Shown here: positions 9,996-20,736 of the stretch, in pieces
Numbering within the stretch: the stretch's first letter is position 1
How the letters are laid out: every line of letters begins with the position of its first letter
Origin: Thecamonas trahens ATCC 50062
Taxonomy: Eukaryota; Apusozoa; Apusomonadida; Apusomonadidae
Assembly (NCBI RefSeq): GCF_000142905.1
Contig: NW_013657650.1
Coordinates: forward strand, 1 to 64,000
DNA length: 64,000 nt
Reading direction: 5' to 3'
Notes under the pieces: generated by a model
What the model was told of the DNA's origin: nothing
The model's database searches: none
Seen by the model: only the letters and a program-made list of their open reading frames with translations
Program-made: the position numbers and the translations under genes

Positions 9996-11666
9996 TCATT
10001 CCGGAGTGCTGGGAGTCACCACCACCCGCCGCCGCCGCCTCACCCTCTGCACCTTCTTGCCCCTGTCATTGATCTTGATCTTGCCCTTGCCCTTGCCCTT
10101 GCCCTTGTCCTTGTCCTTGCCCTTGTCCTTGTCCTTGCCCTTGTCCCTGTCCTTGCCCTTGCGGCCACTGCCGCCGCTCTTCGCCTGGTACTCGGGTACA
10201 GGGCTAGACGCCGCCGATGAGCTTTCGCTCTGTGTCTCAGACTCAAACTGAGACCACGAGCAAGAGTCTCCGCCCGAGCTCGAGGTAATCGGCTCGACAA
10301 TGACGACCCGCCGCCGGTGCGACGCCCGGAGCGAGGCCCGATGCGAGGCCCGATGCGAAGCCCGGAGTGAGGCCCGCTGCGAGGACCGCAGCGAGCCGCG
10401 CGGCATCGACGCCAGTGACGAGACAACCGAGCCGTCGGCAACAGCCTCGCGCTGTACCACCGAGCCGGACGCCCGCTGCGACCGATGCGACCGCCGCCGG
10501 ACCCGCCGACGACGAGTTCGCCGCCCGCGGCGCGAGACCCGGTGCGACGCCCGCCGGGACCGGCTGCTGCGGGACCGCGCATGCGACGCCCGCATCCGAA
10601 TCGGTGCAGAGTACGAGTACGAGCCACCGATGCTGCCCGACGCCGAGAACGATGAGCCCGAGTCGCGGATCGTCTCGCCATGGACGAGGTGTCCATGTCC
10701 GGGCAGGCTCGCCGGTAGCCGCGCCCGCAACTCGTGCAGGCCCTCAAGGCACGACCGCAGAGCCACCAGCCGTGGGTGCCACATCTTCTGCGCCACCAGA
10801 TGGTAGCAAACCCGGTCCTGGTCGTCGGCACACACCGCAAACACGTCTTCGGCCAGCTGTGCTGCTGCCCGGCTCTCCTTGGCTGTCAGCGCCGTTCGCG
10901 CCAGCTTCTTGCGCTTCGACTTGCTCAGCTTAATCCTGCCCGGCCCGGAACCGCTGCCGCTCCCGCTCCTGCTATCGCTGCCGATGTTTTTCTCCACCGA
11001 GCCGAGAACCTCGAACAGGACTGCAACGCGCTTGGCGGCGAGCGCTGCATCGTCGACCAGCTGCGCCACCTTGGCCCGCGGCAAAAAGTGTCTGTTCTGC
11101 TCATCGGCAATTGCCCAAAGCGCCTTGATAACGGCCTCGTGCGCCGCGTCAGTCGCCCGATCCGGCAGCGCGTCACGGTCGTTGTTCTCGTCGTCGTCCT
11201 CGTCGACGCCATCGCCATCAGACAGTGACGACGACGTCGAGGACGACGACGATGACGACGACGACGCATCTGCAATCTTGGCCGGTGGCGCAAGCCTGGC
11301 GGCGAGTGACGGAGCAACCGGAGCAGCGAGCATGGCGGCTGCGAGCGCAAAGCCCACAACTTCGCCGACGTCAGGCTCAGCCATGTCAGCCAGCGAAGGC
11401 CCAAAGGTGGCGACGAGAGCAGCAGCCAGAGCGTGACAAACGCCATCATCAGCATGACTCGGCAGTACACGCGCCACTGTCTCGCCAGTCACCGGGGCCA
11501 GGGTTCCAGCCACAAAGCCCTGCAACTCCCGCCAGTCATGGCGAGCCAAAGCGCTTGTCAACCGCCCGTCAGCACGGGCCTTGCCCAGCACGGTCTTCAG
11601 CGAGTTGCCCATCGACAGAAGGTTGGCAACAACAGCAAGCAGACAAAGTGTATACTTGTTGTACAA
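9996..11666 (-). CDS. Basic low-complexity protein with KGKDKDKG tail
   Basis: 556 residues if started at ATG 11666; ATG 11612 (MGNSLKTVLGK) is an alternative that drops a hydrophobic leader. I recognise no family. The N-terminal 150 residues and residues 190-330 are Ala/Leu-rich and probably helical. Between them is a Ser run followed by acidic DGDGVDEDDDENN. The C-terminal third is Arg/Ser-rich (repeated RASHRASHRA units), then a hexanucleotide-encoded KGKDKDKGKDKDKGKGKG tract and a final RRRRR patch. The composition suggests a nuclear or RNA-associated protein. It is convergent with the ABC1 gene, the stops being about 32 bp apart. Confidence 0.55.
   Translation of the reverse strand: MYNKYTLCLLAVVANLLSMGNSLKTVLGKARADGRLTSALARHDWRELQGFVAGTLAPVTGETVARVLPSHADDGVCHALAAALVATFGPSLADMAEPDVGEVVGFALAAAMLAAPVAPSLAARLAPPAKIADASSSSSSSSSTSSSLSDGDGVDEDDDENNDRDALPDRATDAAHEAVIKALWAIADEQNRHFLPRAKVAQLVDDAALAAKRVAVLFEVLGSVEKNIGSDSRSGSGSGSGPGRIKLSKSKRKKLARTALTAKESRAAAQLAEDVFAVCADDQDRVCYHLVAQKMWHPRLVALRSCLEGLHELRARLPASLPGHGHLVHGETIRDSGSSFSASGSIGGSYSYSAPIRMRASHARSRSSRSRRASHRVSRRGRRTRRRRVRRRSHRSQRASGSVVQREAVADGSVVSSLASMPRGSLRSSQRASLRASHRASHRASLRASHRRRVVIVEPITSSSGGDSCSWSQFESETQSESSSAASSPVPEYQAKSGGSGRKGKDRDKGKDKDKGKDKDKGKGKGKGKIKINDRGKKVQRVRRRRRVVVTPSTPE
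10072..10160 (-). repeat. Hexanucleotide repeat inside a coding region (Lys-Gly/Lys-Asp codons)
   Basis: Plus-strand TTGCCC and TTGTCC hexamers are repeated about 14 times. On the minus strand they encode alternating Lys-Gly and Lys-Asp at the C-terminus of the low-complexity protein. Confidence 0.8.
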
Positions 11667-12218
11667 TGTCTATGCTTGCGAACAGCTGCTGCCCAAGTCA
11701 AGTCTACCTTTGCTCCCGCTCCCGCTCGTCTCACTGGCCACATCCTGCCAACGGCAGCAGCAGTTGCCAGCGGGCACCTACACCACAGCGCCAACTGCCA
11801 AACAGCGAGACATCGACAATGTTGGTGCGATGAAGATGGATGAACGATGCGCGGCAGAGACGGAGATCAGTACAGGCCTCGCGAGTGTGATGATCGGTGG
11901 TGGTGGTGGCGTAGTATGGGCATGGCCATCATCGGCCGGGCCCTGTTGGGCTGGTTGGGCGGACGTTGATGGATGGGATGCTGATGATGCCGACGCGGTC
12001 AAGGCCAACTCATCGGTTACTTTGAGCTCCCCATCCAACCAGACCCCACCACACACACGCGCACATACACGCGCGCACACGCAGGCACATGCACACACAC
12101 AACCATGCATTTCCCATACCCACGCCTCGGGTCGTCTCGAAAGGCCAACACCGCCGCACACCGCCGCCGCCGGCAACAAAGTCGGCTGGCAGCCACTTGA
12201 CTCGCATTCCCAGCAGCC
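11667..12218. other. Divergent intergenic region, no gene seen
   Basis: It lies between the start of the minus-strand low-complexity protein and the start of CTNNBL1. It contains a CA/CG dinucleotide-rich stretch at about 12046-12110 and His/Thr-rich open frames that look non-coding. It is likely the promoter region of both neighbours. Confidence 0.5.
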
Positions 12219-14109
12219 ATGGACGAGACCAGCAAGCGCAAGCGACGCAACTCGACGGAGATGGAGAGTAGCAGCATGGCGAGTGGAGCAGGGGGGATGG
12301 GGGGATGGTGTAGACGACCCGAACAAGGTGGTGGATATGGAGGTGACGGCGTCGGCGAGTGCGTATGTGGCGGCATCGAGCACAGAGGTCGGCAATGTCT
12401 TTGCCGTCGACGCCACATCGCTGCCTGGTGTGCTGGCGGCGGTCGAGTCGGCAGCACAGAAGAACGCTATCGATCGCGCCGAGGCTGCCGGTCGCCCTGA
12501 GCTCTTTCTCGAGTCCGAGATGGCGCTCGTGGCCTCGCTCGAGCGCCTCGGCACCATCTCCACCAACGCCCAGCTCTTTCCGCTCGCTGTCTTGCGTGGC
12601 ATTGCCACTCTGCTGCCGCCGCTGTTGGCCCACGACAACACCGACGTCGCAAACGTTGTCGTCCGCATTGTCGAGGAGATTGCCGACCCAGACGGCGTGT
12701 CGGGCAAGGGCGATGCGGCCGCAACGCTCTCGCTCATTTCGGCGCTGGTGAACAAGGGCCAGCTGCTGCCGCTGGTGGTGAACCACCTCGCGCGACTGGC
12801 AGCCGAGCCCGGCGTTGTCCGTGGCATGCCCAAAGACGTCAGCACGCCGCCCGGACGCACGCCAGACGCCGAGGACGCCGCCGAGAGTGCCTACCGCTGC
12901 ATGGCCGTTCTCGACCATCTCATCGGCTGGCAGCCGCTGGTGGCGGGCGCGCTGGCGAGCGTGACACCGCTGGTGGAGGTGCTTGGCAACTGGCTCCGCC
13001 CGCGGCGCGCTGTTGCATTTGACGAGAACAAAATGTACGCTGCCGAGCTGCTGGCGGTCGTGGCCGCGTCGGCCGCCGACCCGACAGTGGCTGCCGCCAA
13101 CGCCGCCGGCGACGATTGGCTCGACGGCATCCTGGTCTCGCTCGCCGACTACAGGGCCGCTGCCCCAGGCTCGCTCGATGCCGAGGAGGAGGAGTACGTT
13201 CACAACTGTCTCGATGCGCTTTGCTCGCTCCTCATGGCCTCGGTCGAGCTCAACGCTCGCTTTGTGGCGCTTGAGGGTGTCGAGCTACTCGCGGCACTGG
13301 TCGCCGGCAAGGGCGTCGCCCGCCCGGCCGCGCTCAAACTCCTCGACTTTGCGCTGACCGGCTCGCCGGCCGCAGCCTCGTCGCTGGTTGCTTCGGGCTC
13401 GCTCGGTATGCTCTTTGGTGCTCTGCTCTCGACCAAGGCCGAGCGCGCGCCCGAACGCGAGGCCAAGGCCAAGGCCAAGGTCAAATCCGCGCTCGCAGGC
13501 GCGTCCGACCAGGCCGAGGCCGACGCCATCCAGGTTGCCGCCAAGGCTGCGGCGCGAAAGCGCAAGCTCGCCCTCAAGGCGTACGACGCCGAGGCCGATG
13601 TCGAGCACGTTGTCTCGTGCCTCGCAGCCGCTCTTGTCTGGCTCGACGGCCTCGCCCTACTCCGCGTCGTTCACAAGTTCACCGAGGACGGCAAGGCTGG
13701 GCGGCTTGCCACGCTCCACGCCCGCTACGCCGAGCGCGCGGCCGCTGAGGACGCGCGCATTGCCACCATTGTCGCCCCGCTCGCTCCCGCCGCTCGCGCC
13801 GCTCTCGCCGACGACCTTTACATCCAGCGCCTCGATGCCGGCCTCTTCACGCTCCAGCGCATCGCAGTGGTGGCCGGTCTGCTCCACCTTTACGCGCCAC
13901 GGTTGAGCCCTGACGACGCCGCCACCCTCGTTGACGCCCTCAACCGCAACAGCCTCTCGCTTGCCCGCATCCGCCCGATCCTTGCCGAGTACCTTGAAGC
14001 TGCCGGCGGCGAAGCTGGCCGCGGTGGCAACGACGACGACGACGACGCCGCCGCGATCGATCTCGGCGCGCGGACCGTCCGTAAGGTCGCAGCCGTCATG
14101 GCTCTGTAA
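12219..14109 (+). CDS. CTNNBL1-like armadillo-repeat splicing factor (2 exons)
   Basis: Homologue of beta-catenin-like protein 1, an armadillo protein associated with the Prp19/CDC5L complex of the spliceosome. The first exon starts at ATG 12219 and encodes a nuclear-localisation-like KRKRRNST. A short phase-1 intron ends at GTGTAG (12313), with donor GTAGCA at 12268 or GTGGAG at 12283. The main exon runs 12314-14109. Family signatures seen: FLESEM, LLAHDNTDVANVVV, FDENKMYAAELLAV, YVHNCLDALCSLLM, ALKLLDFAL, KFTEDGKAGRLATLHARY, and YIQRLDAGLFTLQRI near the C-terminus. The acidic run of the animal N-terminus is missing. An Asp run (NDDDDDAA) lies near the end. Confidence 0.9.
12268..12313 (+). 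other. Short intron in the CTNNBL1-like gene
   Basis: Only one acceptor, GTGTAG ending at 12313, joins the MDETSKRKRRNSTEME frame to the conserved armadillo frame. Two donors keep the frame: GTAGCA at 12268 (46 nt) or GTGGAG at 12283 (31 nt). Either gives a very short phase-1 intron. Confidence 0.5.
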
Positions 14110-14170
14110 CTCGACACAATCAATCAGCTCAAGCTCTGGAAGTTTAACGTCTTCCCGTGGCAACCGTTGG

Positions 14171-15676
14171 TTACACCTTGCCGTAATCCAGCTTGGTCTC
14201 GAGCTTCTTGGCCTCACGGATCTTACGGACGGCCTTCATGAAGTCGCCCTCGGTAACGTAGGCGCGGTCATCGCGGAGCGCAAAGAGGCCGGCCTCTGTG
14301 CACACGTTGCGGAGATCGGCGCCGTTGAAGCCGTCGGAGAGGCGGACGGCCGAGTCAAAGTTGAGCTCGCCCATCTTGACGATCTTTGCCGAGTGGATGG
14401 TGAGGATGTCGCGGCGGGCCTCCTCGTTAGGCAGCGGGATCTCGACCTTGCGATCGAGGCGGCCCGGGCGGAGGAGGGCCGGGTCGAGGACGTCGGGCCG
14501 ATTTGTGGCCATGACAATCTTGACGCCGTCGAGCGTGTCGAACCCGTCCATGCAGTTGAGCAGCTCCATGAGCGTCCGCTGGATCTCACGGTCGGCAGAC
14601 GTGCCTTGGTTAAACCGCTTGCCGCCGATGGCATCGATCTCGTCCATGAACACAATGCACGGAGCGTTGGTCTTGGCCCACGCAAACATCTCGCGAATGA
14701 CCCGTGCAGACTCGCCGATGTACTTGTCCACAATGGCCGATGAGACGACCTTGAGGAACGAGCAGTTCATCTGCGCCGCCACCGCACGCGCGAGCAGCGT
14801 CTTGCCCGTCCCCGGGGGCCGTACAGCAGCACGCCCTTTGGCGGCTTGATGCCCACGCGGAGGAAGAGCTCCGGGTTGATGAGCGGGAGCTCTACAACCT
14901 CGCGGAGCTCGCGGATCTGCTCGGCGAGCCCGCCAATCGACGAGTACGACACGTCGCCCGGGTCCTCAGACACCATGTTGAACACCAGCGGATCCACTTC
15001 GCGCGGAAGAATCCGCATGATCGTCAGCGTCGTCATGTCCAGCGCCACGCGCGTCGACGGCACAAGCTTCGCCTTGTCGAGCTTGGTCCGCACCCCCACC
15101 ACGTAACGCGGGCCGGACGAGGCCTTGACAATGAACCGGTCACCGTCCAGATGCCGGATCACCTCGCCAATGATCTGCCCGATAGACTGCAGCGCCGTAA
15201 GGTCATCCTCAGACTTGTCGTAGTCCTTCTGCTGCTGCTTCACCTGCGCCCGCACTGTCGCCCGTCTCCCGCCGCACACAAGGCCACGCCGACACCACCA
15301 GACACAACCACACACACACACGCACACATGCACATGCATGCACAGTCACACACACACACAACACAACACAACATCCAGCCATGAGTACACCCCTTCCCCT
15401 CTTCTCCTCTTCCCTCCCTTCCTCTCCCACGCAAGCCTTTCCCGCAGGTCGCCTTGCCTGGTGAAGAGGTGCCACTGGCTCTCGTTGGAAAAACGCAGGT
15501 CGCAGTAACAGCACCTCGCCAAGCCAAGCCGCCTGCGAGAGAGCAGAAGACGGCGGGACGCAACATGACATGCCGCATAGAGTGTACGTACGCTCACGCA
15601 CACGGGACGAAAGCTCGCGGTGCTGAAGGAGCTTGCTGCGGTAGGCAGAGAGTGCGGCCTGCTGGTCGCTCGACAT
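14171..15676 (-). CDS. 26S proteasome regulatory ATPase Rpt4/PSMC6 (2 exons, 1-base frame break)
   Basis: AAA ATPase of the 19S base that unfolds ubiquitylated substrates. Structure is complement(join(14171..15254,15592..15676)). Exon 1 encodes [21 protein letters not shown]. The splice joins RVRE to [16 protein letters not shown], matching the family coiled coil. Seen: [56 protein letters not shown], Walker [29 protein letters not shown], and the ending [12 protein letters not shown]. The C-terminal HbYX-type motif is not obvious. At Walker A, LLYGP and the following GTGKT are in different frames: CCCCGGGG at 14810-14818 seems to lack one base. The pieces are otherwise intact, so I read this as one gene with an apparent single-base deletion. 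SMC6 starts 240 bp away, divergently. Confidence 0.92.
15255..15591 (-). other. Intron 1 of the Rpt4 gene
   Basis: 337-bp phase-1 intron on the minus strand with donor GTACGT (starting at 15591) and acceptor ACAG (ending at 15255). It contains a CA-rich stretch at about 15300-15370. The junction restores the conserved coiled-coil sequence. Confidence 0.75.
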
Positions 15677-15916
15677 GGCGCGCCGAACGAAGGACTGCGA
15701 AGCGGTGTGTCCCCTCCCCTGGCAAAGTTGCACCATTCGCCGACTCGTCGAACGGTGGACGACGCGGCGGCTGCAAACTGCAATTACGCTGGCCACTCGG
15801 CAGAGCAGGCAATCAATGATTACGTAGAAAAGTTTCCGCGGAGGGCACACTCCCTACCGAGGTCGGACTAGCCTCGCCTTCTCCCCACAGACACACTTGA
15901 CCCGGTTTAGGCTACC

Positions 15917-18900
15917 ATGCCCAAGCGGAAAGTGGACGATGTTGCAAAGGAGGAAGCCTCCCTCCAGTCCGAGCCAGAGGTGGATCTTGAGGGTGAGGAC
16001 GGGTCCGACGGCGGGCGCAGGGTTCGCGCACACGCCTCGACCTCGACCTCACCCCCGCCCCCGCCGCCAGCCGTAGCGCCGGGCGACACGGCCACGCTCG
16101 AGCTGCAGGCCACCGTCGAGGACGCCATGGCCTCACGCATAGCCACCATGAAACGTTTGGATGAAGAGGCCAAGGCTGAAGTCATGCGCGAGCTACAGCA
16201 CGGTAGGTCGAAGCGCAATGAGGGGAGGTGGGTTGGGAGGGTGGGAGGGTGGGAGGGGAAATTGCGACCTTTTTTGGACCAGGCTCTAGGGGCAGCAGGT
16301 CGGGAGGAAGGCATGGGGGCGACTCACAGCCCGCGGTTGGTGACTTCTGGTGTGGTGTTTTGCGATGGTGGTCGGCGCTAGACGCCACTGCCCCGTGTGA
16401 CGAAGACGACGATCCCGAGGCGGCCGAGTATCCGATCGATGGGCCACGGGCCGGCGTCATCCAGCACGTCTCGTTCTTCAACTTTATGTCGTTTGAGAAG
16501 CTCGAAGTCGAGCTCGGCCCGCGGGTCAACTTTATCGCCGGTCGCAACGGGTCGGGTAAGTCAACGATTGTGGCGGCGATTATGGTCGGGCTTGGGGCGA
16601 GCGCAAGACGGACCCGCCGAGCCGATTCGCTGGCGGAGCTAGTGGGCGATCACGGCGAGGCGGCGATTGTGCGGGTCCGGATGAACAACCGTGGGCCATC
16701 TGCGTATCGGTTCTCGGCGTATGGCTCGTCTGTGACCGTCGAGCGCATCCTGCGCAAAGCAACCGGTACGTCCAGCTATCGGCTGCTGAGTGCAGAGAAC
16801 AAGGTTGTGTCGACCGGCGCCGACGAGCTGCGCGCCATGCTCGACGCGTTCAACATCCAGGTTCAGAACCCGTACTGCGTGCTTGACCAGACAACATCGG
16901 TGGAGTTTATGGCCAGCAAGCAGTCGAGCGATCTGTTCAAGCTGTTTGTGATCGGGACCCGTCTCGGAGCGATGGAGGAGCAGGTCGCCGCCGCCCTCGA
17001 GGAGCTGGACGACGCCGACAAGGCGCTCAGCCACAAGGCGGGCATCGAGCTGCCGCGGATGGAGGAGCAGTACGCCGAGGCCAAGGCCAAGGCTGCTGCC
17101 ACCAGTGACATCGAAGTCACCCGCGCCGAACTCAAGAAGGCCAAGCTACACTATGCCTGGGCCTGCGTTCGCGACGAAGAGGTTGCCCTTGCCGAGGCCC
17201 GCGCCAAGCATGACAAGTTTTTGGGGTACAAACCACGGATTGAGGCCAAGGTCGCCAGTAAGGTCAAGGCAGAAAAGACGGCGGTTGCCAACGAGAAGAG
17301 CGCCATTGACGAGCTCAACCGCTTGACCGCCGCCAGCAATGAGACCTCCGCCGCCATCGCCAACATCCGCGCCGAAAAGCAGTCGGCGCAACGCGATGAG
17401 AACTTGGCACAGTTGACCCTGAAGCAAAGCCAAGAGACTCTCAAAGGAACAACGTCCAACATCGAGAAGACCCGCTCCGAAATTGCTGAGCTGCAAGCCG
17501 CCATCTGTGATGAGGCAGGCTCGCTAGAGGCCTACCGCGAGCAGCAGGCGGCGTCGATGGTCGGGCTCAGCGCCAAGATCGAGGAAGCCGAGCATGAGTT
17601 CCTTACTGCCGCGCAAGAGTTTGATGAGATTCTAGGTGCCCGTCGCGAGGCTGAGACCGCCATGCAGGCCGCCAAATCCCGCGAGATTGGCAGCAAGAAT
17701 GAGATGGGCAAGATCACTCGCGAGATTGACCAGCTCGAGCGGACTCGCGGCAACCGCATTGCTCGGTTTGTGCCACGAAAGGCCAACGTTGTCAAGCTCT
17801 TGGAAGCCATTGATGCAGCAGCAGCGGCGGGCAAGTTTTACGCCAAGCCGCTCGGCCCGATCGGCGGCCTCATTAGCCTCCGCGACCATAAGTGGGCCCT
17901 GGCCGTCGAGGTGTGCATCCGCAACTTTTTGCCAGCCTTTGTGGTCGCCACGGTCAACGATGAGAAGCTCCTGAGGAAGCTATGTTTGCAGTGCGGGTAC
18001 ACGTCCTCGCCACCGACCATCCGTACTTCGTTCACCTCGCAGCTGTACGACGTAAGTGCTCGATCGCCTTCGCCGGGCCTCACCACCATGCTGGAAGTGA
18101 TCCAAGCACCGGTAGTTGTGGTCAACGCCCTCATTGATGTCTGTAGGATCGAGAGGATGGTCCTTGGCGAGCACAGCGAGTGCAAGCAACTCATGCACAG
18201 GGGCCCGGCGCATGCGCGGACCAACGTCATGGCCGCTTGGACGCCCGACGGCTCGCAGTACCTCAACAAGAATGGGTTGCGGATCCGATACGCCTCGCGA
18301 CTCCGCCAGACGCTGCTCGGCTCGGATGCAGCCTCGCGCGAGGCGCTTCGCACCCGGTATGAGGAGGCCAAGGTCGAGCGTGCCGAAGCCGCGGCCGAAC
18401 TTCGCTCGCTCGGCACTCAGCTGAGCGAAATCAAGCGTGGGCAGGATGCAGCGGCTCGACGGAAGCAGACGCTCCACAACAAGGTCGAGGAGCTCAAAAA
18501 CAGGCTGAACTCGTTGGCAACCCAGGATTTGAGCACGATTGACCCTACCAAGCTGCCGAGTCTAGAGAAGTACGTTGCCAGGCAGCAGGACATTGCAGCC
18601 AAGGCAGAGGCTGCAATCGCTACCGCGCAGCGCGAGATCGAGCGCGCTGGCGCCAAGTGTGCAGAGGCGGAGGCGAAGATGGAGCGTCTGAAGGTCAAAG
18701 TCGAGGCGATCCGCGCTGACAAGACGGCTCAGGAAGACAAAGTTACGCGAGCAAGTGAGGCGCAGGTCATGGCCCATAGGGATGTTACCAAGTATGAGCA
18801 GAAGCTTGCAGCGCTCGGCGAGAAGATGGTCGAGGCGGCGGCCGACGTCGAGGCAGCCGAGAAAAAGGTGGCGTCCGCCACTGCCATTGCCGAGACCCGG

Positions 18901-19566
18901 GGCGAGCGCGTCGAGGTCACGGAGCGGTGCGATGACATCGAGCGCCTTATCGCGCAGCTCCGCGACCGGTTCCAAGACCAAGAGGCGCAGCACGGCGATG
19001 TGCGTGCGCTCTGGAATCGCGCCCGTCAGCTCAAGAGCAGATGCGACGAAGCGCGGACCCACATTGGCCAGCTTCGTGCCGAGATGAAGGGCATGCGTCT
19101 CAATGTTGGCCGTCTCAAGGAGCGGATGAAGGATGCGCGGCTCCAAGCCAAACGGCGGCTCGAGCGCATGTTCGTCCGTCTCCTCGGTGTCTCTGGAAAC
19201 ATTGGGCAGGCCGATGTCGACTACAACAAGCGCGAGCTCACCCTCCGGGTTGCCGTCAAGAACGACCGGTCGGCCATCCCTCGCCCGGTCCGTGATCTCT
19301 CCGGTGGCGAGCGGTCGACGACCATGGTCGCCTACCTGCTCTCGCTCTGGGACGCCATTGGCGGCCCTTTTGGCGTCATGGACGAGGCCGACGTCTTTAT
19401 GGACGTGGCCAATCGTTCTGTCTCCATGGATCTGATGGTCAACATGACCCGCAAGCAGGCCGGCATGCAGACCGTCTTTCTCGTCCCGGACGCCTCCAAC
19501 GTGCCGACTGGCGAGGGAAACGACGATGTCACCATGTTTGTCATGCCTGGATCTAGCCCTGAGTGA
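15917..19566 (+). CDS. SMC6, structural maintenance of chromosomes protein 6 (2 exons)
   Basis: SMC6 subunit of the SMC5/6 DNA repair complex, about 1156 residues. Structure is join(15917..16202,16382..19566), with donor GTAGGT, acceptor GCTAG and phase 1. The basic N-terminus (MPKRKVDD) is followed by an acidic, Pro-rich region. The head starts with GVIQHVSFFNFMSFEKLEVE, with Walker A GRNGSGKST at about residue 149. LDAFNIQVQNPYCVLDQ is the SMC6-specific stretch. Two long coiled coils flank a hinge at about residues 560-720 (FVPRKANVVK to RTSFTSQLYDV). The C-terminal head has the signature DLSGGERSTT at about 1067 and Walker B GVMDEADVFMD at about 1093. The length and the SMC6-type QVQNP segment separate it from SMC5. 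Confidence 0.93.
16203..16381 (+). other. Intron 1 of the SMC6 gene
   Basis: 179-bp phase-1 intron with donor GTAGGT at 16203 and acceptor CTAG ending at 16381. The split codon G|AC reads Asp and the protein continues in frame into the SMC head. Confidence 0.75.
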
Positions 19567-19850
19567 ACCAGTTGTATCAGGTTTTGTATCCCATCGCAGT
19601 CCAAGGTTGTGTATCCCATCGCAGTCCAAGCAGTGGTCTGAGCCGGGAAAGGGGGGGGGGGGGGGGGGGGGGGGGGGGGGCTCAGCCCACAGCCCACGGC
19701 CCACAGTCCCACAGCAGAGCTGTGCTCTGATTTCTGTTCCCAGCCAAAGACAGCCAGCCGTCCGTTTCAACCCCAACCAGGGTCCGACTCGAGTTGAGCA
19801 GCTCCCCCTGGCATCGCCGACACGCCCACTCCTCGCCCATCTCCCCAGGC
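19567..19850. other. Intergenic region with a 22-bp direct repeat and a long G tract
   Basis: It follows the SMC6 stop. The sequence TGTATCCCATCGCAGTCCAA occurs twice in tandem at about 19585-19630. A run of about 30 G lies at about 19650-19680. A CCCACAG/GCCCACAG-type short repeat follows. No gene seen. Confidence 0.6.
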
Positions 19851-20714
19851 ATGGTAGTCGGCAAGTGTTGCAGCGTGGCGGCCGTGGTGGTCCTGGCGTG
19901 TGCCGGGTATCTGTATGTGGCTCTGACTCTGCTTGTCCATGCCGAGTGCTCTCCCTCCCCTCATCCGCCGCACTACCGCTGTGTGTATGAGCTGACTGCG
20001 CCCGGTCTGCGGACGACGACTGTGTGGGAGGGTGAGCTTGATCCGGAGCGGAAGACAATGGAGGGCATCGGAGTCTTTACTGCCGATGCTGCGAGGTACG
20101 ACGGCCGATATGAGGGAAGCATCCGCTCGGGGCGAGGCAAGCTCGAGCTCGGTGATGGGACGGTGATGGAGGGCGAGTTTGGCGGGAAGCGCGGGCTTCT
20201 CCATGGTAGTGATGGGGTATTTGTCTCGGCTTGGGGCTCCGTCGCCGAGGCTGGCTTTGCCAATGGCTCGATGAACGGGCCGGCGCGGCTGGCGCTGGCC
20301 CAGCGCGGCATGGACGCCGCACACGTGGCGTACGAGGGGCACATGGTCAACTCGCTCCCCGGGCGGGCCGATGGTGGCGACGGCCCGGCCGGTATGCTCC
20401 TTGCTGCCGATGGCGTAGAGTACTCGGTCACTCGCGCCGCCACAAACGGCTCGGCGTGGTCTGCCGCCATGCACACTCCGGTCATCACCTTTGATGTCGG
20501 GTGCGAGACCGCCTTTGGCGTTCCGGGCTGCCTCGTCTCGGTCGACTCGGCTCGGTGCGCCAACGATCAATGCGCCGCTCTCCGTGAGGCTTGTACTGCT
20601 CTCATGTGGCTTGCCGGTGAGTTGGATCTGGCAAACGGTCGCGTTCTCGCCCTGATGGAGCCGTACCCGTGGGCGGCACTGTTTGCCGAGACCAGTGGGA
20701 GCGGCGAGCTGTAG
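19851..20714 (+). CDS. Secreted or membrane-anchored MORN-like repeat protein
   Basis: 287 residues from ATG 19851. The start (MVVGKCCSVAAVVVLACAGYLYVALTLLV, in two parts) is a strong hydrophobic segment acting as signal peptide or signal anchor. The next part has MORN-like units: YDGRYEGSIRSGRGKLELGDG, split as YDGRYEGSIRSGRG and KLELGDGTVMEGEFGGKRG. The C-terminal half contains five Cys, with pairs FDVGCETAFGVPGC and ARCANDQC, consistent with disulfides outside the cytosol. No enzyme motif seen. The gene is convergent with the glycosyltransferase gene, the stops being 22 bp apart. Confidence 0.6.
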   Translation: MVVGKCCSVAAVVVLACAGYLYVALTLLVHAECSPSPHPPHYRCVYELTAPGLRTTTVWEGELDPERKTMEGIGVFTADAARYDGRYEGSIRSGRGKLELGDGTVMEGEFGGKRGLLHGSDGVFVSAWGSVAEAGFANGSMNGPARLALAQRGMDAAHVAYEGHMVNSLPGRADGGDGPAGMLLAADGVEYSVTRAATNGSAWSAAMHTPVITFDVGCETAFGVPGCLVSVDSARCANDQCAALREACTALMWLAGELDLANGRVLALMEPYPWAALFAETSGSGEL

Positions 20715-20736
20715 TCGGCGCGCCGGCAGATTCTCT

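Noticed and set aside
11581-12218. Upstream extension of the CTNNBL1 frame
   Set aside because: Open by chance; it encodes a His/Thr repeat from CA dinucleotides. The spliced start at 12219 gives a plausible NLS-bearing N-terminus.
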